Assembly (NCBI GenBank): GCA_024680555.1
Contig: JAILCC010000007.1
Location: 1 to 35,498 of the forward strand
DNA length: 35,498 bases
Direction: 5' to 3'
Source: a bacterium
GTDB lineage: Bacteria > Cyanobacteriota > Vampirovibrionia > Gastranaerophilales > JAILCC01
Part shown: positions 24,194 to 32,911 of the stretch, piece after piece
Layout: each line of letters starts with the position of its first letter
Position numbering within the stretch: the first letter of the stretch is position 1
Program-made: the position numbers and the translations under genes
Notes under the pieces: model-generated
What the model saw: only the letters and a program-made list of their open reading frames with translations
Told to the model about the DNA's origin: nothing
The model's database searches: none

Positions 24194-24483
24194 TACTTAT
24201 CTGTTGCACTCCATAATGATGCCAAAATCTTCTTTGCTTCGTCAGAAGGAATTCTGTCTTCAAGTATAAAATATTGTACTGCTATCATTGTACATTCCGA
24301 ACAAATATTAACTCCGGGACCTTCTATCATTTTTACGACCTGCGTGTTTGGTCTCCCGCAAAAAGAGCAGTAAACAGGTTTTTGCGGAGTGTATGTCCCT
24401 TCTGATATGGATTCTTTTTCTTCTTTGTGTTTTTCTTTTCCCCTTGCATGTGCCAAGGAAACAACTTTTTCTTCGTCTGACAT
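24193..24483 (-). CDS. Stand-alone ClpX-type zinc-finger protein
   Basis: A 96-residue protein whose core VYCSFCGRPNTQVVKMIEGP and ICSECTMIA matches the zf-C4_ClpX domain that caps ClpX (Cys39, 42, 61, 64). The AAA+ ATPase part is absent: after the zinc domain there is only a short helix (DEAKKILASLW). In ClpX this domain dimerises and binds adaptors and substrates, so a free copy could modulate ClpXP or serve as a different adaptor; that is inference. First gene of the minus-strand operon with the HEAT-like protein, ruvX and DUF1292. No strong ribosome binding site precedes the ATG. Confidence 0.8.
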   Translation of the reverse strand: MSDEEKVVSLAHARGKEKHKEEKESISEGTYTPQKPVYCSFCGRPNTQVVKMIEGPGVNICSECTMIAVQYFILEDRIPSDEAKKILASLWSATDK

Positions 24484-24631
24484 TGTTTTTATCCGTTAAT
24501 GTGCTACCTTTTGCTAATTATAAAGCATTTTCCTATTATATTCAAATTATTTAATTTTGTTACTTTACTATTTTAGAAAAAAAGCATAAAATAGAACAGT
24601 ATGTTATTCGGCTTAATAGGAAGAGGGTAAA

Positions 24632-25957
24632 ATGAAGGTACATTGGCAAATACTTGTTGCTATTGGTTTAGGACTAAAAAGAAATTGGCATATATTTATT
24701 GCACTGATTTTTGGGATAATATTCGGTCTGGCATGTCCGGCAACATCCCACCCGATGGTTCACAAAATTCTCGTTATTGTTGGTGAAATATTCATAAAAT
24801 CAATTCAGATGATAGTTATTCCGCTCGTTGTCAGTGCGATTATTGTCGGTATTGCCAGTATGGGAAATTCAAAACAACTGGGCAAAATCGGCTTGAAAAT
24901 GATTTTGTATTACGGAATTATAACTGTGTCGGCTATAGTCATAGGCTTTTTGATTGCATTTTTAATAAACCCCGGTGTGGGTGTCAGCAACCTTATTCCT
25001 CAAGAAGTTGCTAATGCTGCACAAAATAGTTTTGAAACACTTCAAGGCGGCGGGCATGGCGGTATAACGCATCTGTTGTTGGGGATGATTCCTCACAATC
25101 CGATGCATGCTCTGGCAAACGGAGAAATGGCTCCGCTGATGATATTTTCAGTTATTTTTGCTTTGGCGTTGGCAACAATTGGCGATATAAATCGTCCGGT
25201 TGTTTCGTTCTTTGAATCAGTATTTGCTACAATGATGAAAATTACCGACTGGGTTATGGTGCTTGCTACTCCAGGTATATTTGCCCTTACGGCATCTGCT
25301 ATTTCTTCGTACGGTATGCATATATTCGGGGATATCGGACGATATATATTGGCATTTGTGTTGGGTGTTTTAATACAAGTATTTATCACCTATCCTCTTG
25401 TATTGAAATTATTCTCAAAGGTCAACGTCTTTGCTCTTTATCGTGCGGTTGCCGAGGCGTTGATGGTTGCATTTGGTACGGCAAGCAGTTCTGCTACGCT
25501 GCCTGTAACGATTGCGTGTTGTGAAAGAAGAGCAGGTATTTCAAGCAGAATTTGTAGTTTTGTCCTTCCTCTTGGTGCGACAATGAACATGGACGGTACG
25601 GCTATGCTTCAATGTATTGCGATTGTATTCTTAACCCAAGCCTACGGTATTCCTCTTGACTTTCCGACAATTTGTTTAATCGGATGTCTTGCGATAATTG
25701 CTTCAAGCACTTCCGCCGGTATCCCCGGTGCTGGAATGATTACGATAGCACTTATATTAAACAGTCTGGGCTTATCTCATGAACAGCTTGTACAGGGCTT
25801 CGCATTTCTGTTTGCGCTTGACAGATTTACGGATATGCTGAGAACCATGGTGAATGTCATGAGTGATACAGTAGTTGCGGCTACTATTGCATCTAACGAA
25901 AATGAACTTGATTACGATTTATTATGCAATCAAGATTCTAAAAAAGAGGTCGTATAG
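24632..25957 (+). CDS. Dicarboxylate/amino acid:cation symporter (DAACS, GltP type)
   Basis: A 441-residue inner membrane secondary transporter of the SDF family (PF00375), with about eight transmembrane helices and two re-entrant hairpins. Diagnostic motifs in order: FIKSIQMIVIPLVVSAII in the third helix, the first hairpin serine stretch FGTASSSATLPVT, NMDGTAMLQ in helix 7, the second hairpin STSAGIPGAGMITIAL, and ALDRFTDMLRTMVNVMSD in helix 8, which holds the substrate-binding Asp and Asn positions. It imports glutamate, aspartate or C4-dicarboxylates with Na+ or H+; which one cannot be decided by eye. GGAAGAGGG precedes the ATG. A strong terminator follows at 25993-26025, so the gene is probably monocistronic. 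Confidence 0.92.
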   Translation: MKVHWQILVAIGLGLKRNWHIFIALIFGIIFGLACPATSHPMVHKILVIVGEIFIKSIQMIVIPLVVSAIIVGIASMGNSKQLGKIGLKMILYYGIITVSAIVIGFLIAFLINPGVGVSNLIPQEVANAAQNSFETLQGGGHGGITHLLLGMIPHNPMHALANGEMAPLMIFSVIFALALATIGDINRPVVSFFESVFATMMKITDWVMVLATPGIFALTASAISSYGMHIFGDIGRYILAFVLGVLIQVFITYPLVLKLFSKVNVFALYRAVAEALMVAFGTASSSATLPVTIACCERRAGISSRICSFVLPLGATMNMDGTAMLQCIAIVFLTQAYGIPLDFPTICLIGCLAIIASSTSAGIPGAGMITIALILNSLGLSHEQLVQGFAFLFALDRFTDMLRTMVNVMSDTVVAATIASNENELDYDLLCNQDSKKEVV

Positions 25958-25992
25958 CCAAGTATATAATATTATTTAATTATCTGTAATAT

Positions 25993-26025
25993 AATTGCCT
26001 TCACCGTTGTGAGGGCAATTTTTTT
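25993..26025 (+). terminator. Intrinsic terminator after the symporter gene
   Basis: Twelve-pair stem (one G-U pair) AATTGCCTTCAC (25993-26004) with GTGAGGGCAATT (26009-26020), CGTT loop, followed by seven T. Confidence 0.9.
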
Positions 26026-26072
26026 GCCGCAATTGTTTTTATTATTATAGGTAACGGAAAAGGTATTTTTTG

Positions 26073-26465
26073 ATGACTTCACTTTCATCTGAAATGGCAA
26101 AACAGGAAATAATGAATCCAAACAGTCCGTATTATGCTGGAAGACCGACTATTTTGGACGAAATTAACGGATATATGAACGGCGTTTCTTATGGCGGACG
26201 TTATTCAGGTCTTACCAGAAGAAACATGTATATCGGTCAACCTGTAACCGACAAATTTGAATCTCTCGCCAATGCCAAATTCAGCAGAAAGTCTGAAAAT
26301 ATATTTAAATTGATTGTCGGAGGTACGGCTGCTCTTCTCGGAGCATTGGCTTTAAGAAAGGTTCCCGGAGTAAAACCTGCCGTTAATCTCGTAGGTCAAG
26401 GTTTTAAATATTTAGGTATTGCGATTGGTAAAACATTCCAATTAGGATGGAAGATTATAAAATAA
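26073..26465 (+). CDS. Small protein of unknown function with hydrophobic C-terminus
   Basis: A 130-residue basic protein. The first 80 residues are polar (NPNSPYYAGRPTILDEINGY, GGRYSGLTRRNMYIGQPV). The last 50 hold two weakly hydrophobic segments (IFKLIVGGTAALLGALALRK and a GFKYLGIAIGKTFQLGW stretch), perhaps membrane-associated. I recognise no family. The ATG at 26073 is preferred to the TTG before it. Upstream ATTATAGGTAACGG matches the sequence before the M16 gene in 13 of 14 bases. apt follows after 48 bases and may be co-transcribed. Confidence 0.6.
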   Translation: MTSLSSEMAKQEIMNPNSPYYAGRPTILDEINGYMNGVSYGGRYSGLTRRNMYIGQPVTDKFESLANAKFSRKSENIFKLIVGGTAALLGALALRKVPGVKPAVNLVGQGFKYLGIAIGKTFQLGWKIIK

Positions 26466-26513
26466 GTTATCTTATGATACAATTAGCCTGTTAGAAATAT
26501 AGGTTAATTGTTC

Positions 26514-27035
26514 ATGAGTAAAAGAGTAGAAAATGCAATAAGAAAAATTCCCGATTTTCCTAAAAAGGGAATAATTTTTCGTGATGTTACAACTGCAATA
26601 AAAGATGCAGATGTATTTAAGGAAATTATCGATTATTTTATAGATAAGTTTAAAGATATTGATTTTGATTATATTGTCGCTATGGAGTCAAGGGGGTTTT
26701 TCCTTGGCGCACCTGTTGCGTATGCTATGGGTAAAGGGCTTATTATTGTCAGAAAACCTGGCAAGCTTCCGGCGGAAACAATCAGTGCCGAATATGAGTT
26801 AGAATACGGTACAGATAAACTTGAAATACATAAAGATGCAATCGAACCCGGTAAAAAAGTGATTATTATGGATGATTTAATTGCAACCGGCGGAACCTTG
26901 AATGCATCTATTGAGCTTGTTGAAAAATTGGGCGGTAAAGTTCAGCTTGCTGCTTTTTTGATAGAGCTTCCGGCTCTGAAAGCAAGGGAAATTGTAAGGT
27001 CAAATGTTCCCATTTTATCCATGCTTGAATTTTAA
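26514..27035 (+). CDS. apt: Adenine phosphoribosyltransferase
   Basis: A 173-residue purine-salvage enzyme that converts adenine and PRPP to AMP. N-terminal IPDFPKKGIIFRDVT, then the adenine-binding region MESRGFFLGAPVAYAMGKG, VRKPGKLP, and the PRPP-binding motif IIMDDLIATGGT at 117-128. Length is normal. The frame allows a TTG at 26508, but AGG at 26501-26503 spaces better to ATG 26514. A GATACAAT sequence near 26476 may be a -10, so apt could also have its own promoter. Confidence 0.95.
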   Translation: MSKRVENAIRKIPDFPKKGIIFRDVTTAIKDADVFKEIIDYFIDKFKDIDFDYIVAMESRGFFLGAPVAYAMGKGLIIVRKPGKLPAETISAEYELEYGTDKLEIHKDAIEPGKKVIIMDDLIATGGTLNASIELVEKLGGKVQLAAFLIELPALKAREIVRSNVPILSMLEF

Positions 27036-27308
27036 AAAAGCATGCCTTTTGTAAAGCCGAATTTTACATTTTGTAATATTTCTTAATATATCTAAAGACC
27101 ATGTTCACGAGTGTGTTTTTGTCATGATGATAGGTGTAATTTGTTGTCGGGGGCGGGTTTATAGAATTTTGTATTTTTGCGTAATTTTTGTTTTTTTATT
27201 TTTAGTGCACATTATTTTTCCATAAGGGCAATAATTATTTAAGTTGAGTTTTTATTTATGTAAGAATAAGAAGTTATTCACATGTAAATAATCAAAGGAG
27301 ATGCCTAA

Positions 27309-27704
27309 ATGGGCGCAGTAGCCGGTCCAAACATAATAGTTCTAATGTTGACAGCGATGGAGCATGACCTCCAATCGCGAATCAACACCAAAATGGATAC
27401 GCAGATGCTATTTTCAATGCAAAGTATCTTCTTTGGTAATGCGAAAGCACAATTGTACGGACAATTGCAAAGCTTGAATCCTCAAGATGCTAATGGAAAT
27501 ACAAATTCTGCTTATGCGCAAATTCAGGCAAAAATACAACAATTAGAGCAAAAAGAAAAGATGCTTCAAGCAATGGAAAAAACATTAGATATGGAAATGA
27601 AGCAACTTGAAACTCAATTGAAGATAACTCAACAACGTAAAGAAGCTGCTGAAAAAATGCTCGATAAGAACATTCAAAGCGCATTCTCTTACGGTCAAAG
27701 ATAG
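27309..27704 (+). CDS. Small coiled-coil protein of unknown function
   Basis: A 131-residue protein with strong AAAGGAGATG ribosome binding site. A short hydrophobic start (GAVAGPNIIVLMLTAMEHDL) is followed by a Met/Gln-rich region (DTQMLFSMQSIFFGNAKAQL) and a long heptad coiled coil from about 68 to 122, rich in Gln, Lys, Glu and Met. I recognise no family; the size and layout recall small secreted or filament-forming helical proteins, but no secretion motif such as WxG is present. The 273 bases before it (27036-27308) hold no gene that I can support. Its stop lies three bases from the convergent recO. Confidence 0.65.
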   Translation: MGAVAGPNIIVLMLTAMEHDLQSRINTKMDTQMLFSMQSIFFGNAKAQLYGQLQSLNPQDANGNTNSAYAQIQAKIQQLEQKEKMLQAMEKTLDMEMKQLETQLKITQQRKEAAEKMLDKNIQSAFSYGQR

Positions 27705-27707
27705 GTT

Positions 27708-28436
27708 TTAGATAATATTTAAAAACGCATGAGTTTTGATTTTTCTTCCTGAGTGGTAAGAAATGTAATCTTTCATTGTATCAAAGCAAAATTCTTGCAT
27801 AGAAAGATTTTCTTCACCGGAATGTTTTTTTAAAACTTTTATGATTTGTTCGGTTTTTTCTGCACTCATGCTGTTAAATCCTGCGCAATGATTACAAATT
27901 ACGCCGCCGGAGCTTATTGAAAATCTGAAATCTCCGCTTTTGTACGGTTTGCCGCAACAAGAACAATTATCAAGGGCGAGTTTATATCCTGTTATGTCCA
28001 TCAGTTCAAGTTGGAAATCAAATACTATCGGTAAAAGGTTGCTTTTGCCCGAGGTTTTGTCGATTTTGTCCAAAGTATCTAACATGAGTTTGTAGATATG
28101 TTCGCTATTCGGATCATTTTCCACACCGAAAATTCCTACGAGTTCTGCACAGTATATGGCAAGACCTAATCTTGTGAAATCAAGCCTGATATTTTTAAAT
28201 CCGTTAATCACCTCTGCTTGCGATACAACATCAAGATTTTTGCCCTTTGAAAGTACGAGGTTATTGTTTATCAAAAGGTCCATTCTGCCGCCCAATTTGC
28301 TTTTGGGCTTCTTTACTCCCTTTGCTACGCAGCGAATTATGCCGTTATCTTTTGAATACATAACGATAATCTTATCATTTTCGCTAAGGTTATAAGAATT
28401 TATGTTTATCGCATTTGTGGTATAAAGTTGCGCCAA
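27708..28436 (-). CDS. recO: DNA repair protein RecO
   Basis: A recombination mediator that, with RecR, loads RecA on SSB-coated single-stranded DNA. The N-terminal OB fold is seen in TTNAININSYNLSENDKIIVMYSKDNG and RCVAKGVKKPKSKLGGRMD (each typical of RecO). A helical middle follows, with a C-terminal zinc finger (CSCCGKPYKSGDF ... CNHC). The frame is open back to a TTG at 28517. No ATG precedes the OB fold, and TTG 28436 with AGAGAG six bases upstream gives MAQLYTTNAIN and a normal length of 242 residues, so it is the preferred start; this choice is uncertain. Confidence 0.85.
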   Translation of the reverse strand: MAQLYTTNAININSYNLSENDKIIVMYSKDNGIIRCVAKGVKKPKSKLGGRMDLLINNNLVLSKGKNLDVVSQAEVINGFKNIRLDFTRLGLAIYCAELVGIFGVENDPNSEHIYKLMLDTLDKIDKTSGKSNLLPIVFDFQLELMDITGYKLALDNCSCCGKPYKSGDFRFSISSGGVICNHCAGFNSMSAEKTEQIIKVLKKHSGEENLSMQEFCFDTMKDYISYHSGRKIKTHAFLNII

Positions 28437-28584
28437 TTTCTGCTCTCTAATTATGTGTTCTCTATTAGCGTAGCATTTTTTCTTTACAATCAAAAATATA
28501 TGTTCTTTTCTTAACAATTTTTTCTATGTTCGTTTTTTATGATAAATATAGTAGTGTTAGCATGGATTATAGTTGGTAAGGTAT

Positions 28585-30567
28585 ATGCAAGAAACAAATA
28601 CAAAGGACGCTGAAACTCAATCAGTACAAGTGATAAGAAAAATGCCCCAAGATAATTATGATATGAACAAATTTGTGAGTAATCACATGTTTGTTGTTAA
28701 GAACATGAAAGAAATTTCTTCTATTTGTGATGCATGGGCATTATCTTCAAGAAAATATGCGGATAATATTGCCATAAAGGATGATTATTGCGGACTAAGA
28801 TTAACATATAAAGAAGCCTATGACTTGATGAGAAAGGCTGCAATCGCGTTTCAAACAATCGGTCTTAAAAAGTTTTCACATATTGCTTTTTTCTCGGAAA
28901 ATTCTGCAAAATGGATGATTTGTGACCAAGGTATCATGAAATGCGGTGCAGTAAATGCAGTAAGAAGTTCCGCTGCTCCGCATGATGAGCTGAAATATAT
29001 TTATGACCATTCTGATTGTTGTGCAATGGTTACGGATAGCAAGGCTCTTATTCTTAAAATGTATGATTATCTCGAAGAGAAAAATGCAAAATTCATTGTT
29101 TATATTGGCAAGGAAGATGTTAGTGATTTACAGTTAAAAACACCTCTATATACATTTGAAAGTCTGCTTCATAAGGCAATAGGTCATGAGTTTGTTTATA
29201 CAAAATTGAACCCTGATGATTTGGCTACACTTGTATATTCTTCAGGTACAACAGGCAAACCCAAAGGTGTTATGCTGACTAACGCAAATCTCACAAGTCA
29301 GCTTTTTACAATTCACCCCGAAATTGTAATTAAACCCCGCAGCAGCATATTGAATGTGCTTCCTATTTGGCACATGTATGAAAGAACGGTTGAATATTAT
29401 GTTGCTTATATCGGCGGTACACTTTGCTATACAAACATAAGAAATTTCAAAAAAGATTTTTCAAAATACAAACCGGACGTTATGGTTGCAGTGCCCAGAA
29501 TTTTAGAGGCAATATATGATGGCATTATGAATGAAATCAAATCCAAGTCGGAGATTGAACAGTTCATCTTCCATACAATGTTGAGTATTGCAAAATACTA
29601 CAAGAAATCTCAAAGTATCTTGGATAATAACAACAGAGATATAAGAAAACCGTCGGCATTTTTGAAATTACGTTGCGCAATGAGCGTTACGGCATTGTAT
29701 TCGATTTATAAATCAGCAAATAAACTCATCTTTTCAAGAATTAAAAAGGCGTTGGGCGGAAAATTTCCGATGTTTATTTCAGGTGGCGGTGCTTTGGCTC
29801 CACACATTGAAGATTTTTATAATGCAATAAACATGAAAATTCTTATTGGATACGGCTTAACGGAAACTTCTCCGATTTTGACGGTTAGAAGAATTGCAAG
29901 AGAAAGAAACAGATTAAACACAGCGGGACAACCGCTCCCCGAAACCGAAATTGCTATTGTTGATCCGGATAAATTAACACTTCTTCCGAGAGGACAAAAA
30001 GGGCTTGTTTTGGCAAAAGGACCTCAAATTATGAAGGGTTACTACAAGGATAAAGAAGCTACAGACAAGGTGCTTCTTAAAACAGGTTGGTTTATAACCG
30101 GTGACATAGGTTGGCTTAGTGAAGATGACTTTTTGACTCTTACAGGCAGAGCAAAAGATATTATAGTCCTTTCTAACGGTGAAAATATTGAGCCAGACAT
30201 ACTTGAACAAACTTGTCAAATGAGTGATTATGTAAAACAAGTTGTTCTCGTGGGACAAGATAAGAGCAGTTTGGGGGCACTCATTAAAACAGATGAAGAT
30301 GCGGTTATCAAATGGGCTCAAGAAAACGGTGTTAAAGAAGAAACTGCGGAACAAGATCCCGCATTTAAAAAGATGTTGTTAAAAGAACTCAACGACAGAA
30401 TTTCTTCCCGTCCGAACTTCAGACCGTTTGAAAGACTCGGCGCAATAAGATTTGTCAAAGAAGGCTTTACTATAGAAAACGGCTTGATGACATTTACGGC
30501 AAAAATCAGAAAGAATGTCGTTTTTGACAAGTACGAAAAACTTATCAACGAAATGTACAAGATGTAA
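28585..30567 (+). CDS. Long-chain fatty acyl-CoA synthetase (AMP-forming)
   Basis: A 660-residue adenylate-forming enzyme that activates fatty acids with ATP and CoA. Motifs in order: P-loop YSSGTTGKPKGV (218-229), LPIWHMYERTVEYY about 35-40 residues later, GYGLTETSP near 422, TGDIGW near 506, and the hinge segment TLTGRAKDIIVLSNGENIEP. The insert between these (SKSEIEQFIFHTMLSIAKYY to KSANKLIFSRI) is typical of the FadD15/long-chain subgroup. The ATG at 28585 is preceded by AAGG; a TTG start 12 bases earlier is also possible. Probably monocistronic: a terminator follows at 30589. It may feed exogenous or thioesterase-released fatty acids into lipid synthesis (inference). Confidence 0.9.
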   Translation: MQETNTKDAETQSVQVIRKMPQDNYDMNKFVSNHMFVVKNMKEISSICDAWALSSRKYADNIAIKDDYCGLRLTYKEAYDLMRKAAIAFQTIGLKKFSHIAFFSENSAKWMICDQGIMKCGAVNAVRSSAAPHDELKYIYDHSDCCAMVTDSKALILKMYDYLEEKNAKFIVYIGKEDVSDLQLKTPLYTFESLLHKAIGHEFVYTKLNPDDLATLVYSSGTTGKPKGVMLTNANLTSQLFTIHPEIVIKPRSSILNVLPIWHMYERTVEYYVAYIGGTLCYTNIRNFKKDFSKYKPDVMVAVPRILEAIYDGIMNEIKSKSEIEQFIFHTMLSIAKYYKKSQSILDNNNRDIRKPSAFLKLRCAMSVTALYSIYKSANKLIFSRIKKALGGKFPMFISGGGALAPHIEDFYNAINMKILIGYGLTETSPILTVRRIARERNRLNTAGQPLPETEIAIVDPDKLTLLPRGQKGLVLAKGPQIMKGYYKDKEATDKVLLKTGWFITGDIGWLSEDDFLTLTGRAKDIIVLSNGENIEPDILEQTCQMSDYVKQVVLVGQDKSSLGALIKTDEDAVIKWAQENGVKEETAEQDPAFKKMLLKELNDRISSRPNFRPFERLGAIRFVKEGFTIENGLMTFTAKIRKNVVFDKYEKLINEMYKM

Positions 30568-30588
30568 AAAATATTTTGATTTTACAAA

Positions 30589-30618
30589 AGGGCGGCTTCA
30601 AATTATAGCCGCCTTTTT
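30589..30618 (+). terminator. Intrinsic terminator after the acyl-CoA synthetase gene
   Basis: Stem GGCGGCT (30591-30597) and AGCCGCC (30607-30613), nine-base loop, then five T. Confidence 0.85.
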
Positions 30619-30684
30619 GTTTCGCAATTTTTTTAGCAAAAAATACTTTAATAGAGTATATAGGGTAAGCAAGGGTAATTTATT

Positions 30685-31122
30685 TTGACAAATCATGTTG
30701 CATCGGTAAGTTTTATGAACAATTCTCCTAATGTGTCTAAACCGGAGGCACAGGTACCGGCCAATGTGCATAATAATGCAGTTTCTTCTGTTTTTCAAGA
30801 CACTAAATTTCCCCCAAAAACAGATGTTCAAAAAGAATTGTCCGACGTTGATAAAGTGGCAGCGGTAAAGCCTCAAGACAACTCTTTTTTCAACATACTT
30901 GAAAGAATTGCGAAGGGTAGTGTTAATGGAATAAAGAACACTTTTGGTTTTCTTTTTGACTGCCCGCCCATGGCGTTTGCATCAATTGCGGTTATTTTAG
31001 GCGTTTCGGTAGGCTCGCAGGCAATGTTTACGATGATGCTTGTATCTTTAGGCGCACTAATCTTGGGCGCAGCCCTGTCAGGCATTACCGGCGAGTTTGG
31101 TAAATCCGAAAAGGGAAACTGA
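30685..31122 (+). CDS. Small membrane protein of unknown function
   Basis: A 145-residue protein. The first 90 residues are polar and disordered-looking (Asn, Ser, Val, Pro, Lys rich). The last 50 contain two adjacent hydrophobic helices (MAFASIAVILGVSVGSQA and MFTMMLVSLGALILGAAL). The start is likely TTG 30685 with AAGGG ten bases upstream; ATG 30715 is an alternative. No family recognised. It ends two bases from the convergent paralogue B gene. Confidence 0.6.
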   Translation: MTNHVASVSFMNNSPNVSKPEAQVPANVHNNAVSSVFQDTKFPPKTDVQKELSDVDKVAAVKPQDNSFFNILERIAKGSVNGIKNTFGFLFDCPPMAFASIAVILGVSVGSQAMFTMMLVSLGALILGAALSGITGEFGKSEKGN

Positions 31123-31124
31123 TA

Positions 31125-32876
31125 TTAGGATAATTTTTTAACAAGTTCCGCATCGGAAATATCGGAAATATTTGATACAAAGCCGACGGCTTTTCCGTCA
31201 ACAAACTTCAGGATTAGCGGATAGTGTACGCATCTATTTCCTTTTTTGTCGACGCTGTATGCGTTAAATTTTTCTACATAACTCCACATAACTGATTCGT
31301 TTGCGCTATTTCCCATAGGCATGCTTAATATTGTCGAGTCTTGTAGCTTGCCACCTTTCATCAAGCTTTTAAGCTGCTTGTTGAGTCTTATGCAGGCTCC
31401 GCATGATGTTGGGTTGCCCATAACCATATATGTTACACCTTTTTTGGCAATTTTGCTTTTGTAGTTTTTGGATGTTACGGATGTGGGAGCAGTTTGTTTG
31501 CCTGCGCTTCCGGACGAATTCGTTGTTCCGCTTGATGTACCTGCTGCTCCGCTTGATGAACTGCTTGATGTACCTGCCGCACCGCTTGATGCGCTTTTTG
31601 CACTATTGTAAGCACTTCTGATTTGGTCAAGAAGTTTTGCGGAGTTGTTTTCATTAAGTTTTACAACACCTGCAGGTTTGCCGTTAACGTATTTTACAAC
31701 CATAGGCAAACTTATCGTATTATCTACTATTGCACCGTATTTTTTTGCTAAACCCCACATTAGGTCGCTGTTACTGTCAATTCTGTTTCCTTCTGCATCA
31801 CGAATATTTATTTCCGTAAAGTTTGCAAGTCCCTCTGTCGCAGGCAGAATTGATTTTAAGTTATTTTTTAACGAAGAGCAGTGACCACAACCTGTTCCTG
31901 TAAAGATAACGAACGTTACACCTTCTTTATTTAGCTTGTCTTTGTAGTTGCTGCTATCTGAAGTAGTGATTGTATTTGTTGTGGTGCCTGCTTTCACTTT
32001 CTTACCGTTAGCATCATAGTTTGTAACGCTGACTTTTCCGCTGCCCATATAGCCGGTGTCTGAGGATGTAACTTTGTAACTGCCGTCTGAATTGTAACTA
32101 TAAACCTTTTTGGTTGTTCTTCTTTGTCCCATTATATTCTTTTTTGTTTTTGTGACAGAAGATGTAATTTTATTGTTTGAGTTATATTTTTTTGTGCAAA
32201 CGGTTCCGCTTTTTTGGTTCTTTATTGTTACAGAATAGCTGCCGTTAGAATTATATTTGAATGTTGCGGTTTTCTTCGTTCCGTTTTTGTAAGTTTCGGT
32301 ATAGGAAACCCTTTTACCCGCACTGTTATATTTTGTAACTCTTGTTTTATCAGCGTATTTGCTTGTAACGGAATAACTGCCGTCATCATTATATTTGTAT
32401 GTGGAATTTACAACACTGCCATCTTTGTTTGTTGTTTTTACGGAAATTCTTTTACCCTTTGCGTCATAAGTAATTGCAACGGTTTGTCCGCTGGCATTTG
32501 TTTTTGTCTCGGTATATGTACCATCTGCATTGTATACACGATTATTGTTTGTTGAGGGCGCACTTACGGAACAGTCTCCATTAGGACATGAGGCATCACC
32601 GGCCGGTGCGGTTGCTTCGCAACTTCCATCGGAGCAGTCTTGAGAAGTGCTTGTTTTTGTTTCAATATCATCGAAATCATCAATAAGCTCCAAATCTTCA
32701 TCATCTTCGTCGACAGAATTTAACAGATAAGAAATCTGGTTGAAAATATTTATGTCATTTGTTGCGTTCTTATCTGCAGAATCAATTTTCCCATCTGAAT
32801 TTACGTCTAAATCTTCAAATGGGTTAACTATTCTGTCTGACTTGAATTGCTCAAAATTAAGCTCGTTAATTTCCAT
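31125..32876 (-). CDS. EF-hand / YNxDGSY-repeat / double thioredoxin-like protein (paralogue B)
   Basis: A 583-residue paralogue of the protein at 11961-13796, again without a classical signal peptide. Parts: N-terminal block MEINELNFEQF; EF-hand loop at 24-35 (D24, N26, D28-G29, K30, D32, D35); an acidic stretch; two small Cys motifs (CSDGSC 81-86, CPNGDC 97-102); repeats with YN(A/D/S)(D/N)G(T/S)Y cores at about 115, 162, 208 and 261; a first thioredoxin-like module with CGHC at 330-333 and a probable cis-Pro at 391 (SLPMVVKYVNGK); a Ser/Gly/Ala linker (430-460); and a second module with CGAC at 492-495 and probable cis-Pro at 553 (YPLILKFVDGK). CGHC is the pair found in protein disulfide isomerases. 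AGGAAG lies seven bases before the ATG. Function unknown; calcium binding and disulfide chemistry are inferred from motifs. Confidence 0.75.
   Translation of the reverse strand: MEINELNFEQFKSDRIVNPFEDLDVNSDGKIDSADKNATNDINIFNQISYLLNSVDEDDEDLELIDDFDDIETKTSTSQDCSDGSCEATAPAGDASCPNGDCSVSAPSTNNNRVYNADGTYTETKTNASGQTVAITYDAKGKRISVKTTNKDGSVVNSTYKYNDDGSYSVTSKYADKTRVTKYNSAGKRVSYTETYKNGTKKTATFKYNSNGSYSVTIKNQKSGTVCTKKYNSNNKITSSVTKTKKNIMGQRRTTKKVYSYNSDGSYKVTSSDTGYMGSGKVSVTNYDANGKKVKAGTTTNTITTSDSSNYKDKLNKEGVTFVIFTGTGCGHCSSLKNNLKSILPATEGLANFTEINIRDAEGNRIDSNSDLMWGLAKKYGAIVDNTISLPMVVKYVNGKPAGVVKLNENNSAKLLDQIRSAYNSAKSASSGAAGTSSSSSSGAAGTSSGTTNSSGSAGKQTAPTSVTSKNYKSKIAKKGVTYMVMGNPTSCGACIRLNKQLKSLMKGGKLQDSTILSMPMGNSANESVMWSYVEKFNAYSVDKKGNRCVHYPLILKFVDGKAVGFVSNISDISDAELVKKLS
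31497..31589 (-). repeat. Short in-frame repeats encoding a Ser/Gly/Ala linker
   Basis: Encodes residues 430-460 of paralogue B, with two copies of SSGAAGTSS separated by serines and then a GTTNSSGS variant. At DNA level the units GCTTGATGTACCTGC and similar recur. It joins the two thioredoxin-like modules and looks like a flexible spacer made by slippage. Confidence 0.7.
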
Positions 32877-32911
32877 GCCAATACTTCCTATATTTGTGCT
32901 TTATACAAAAT

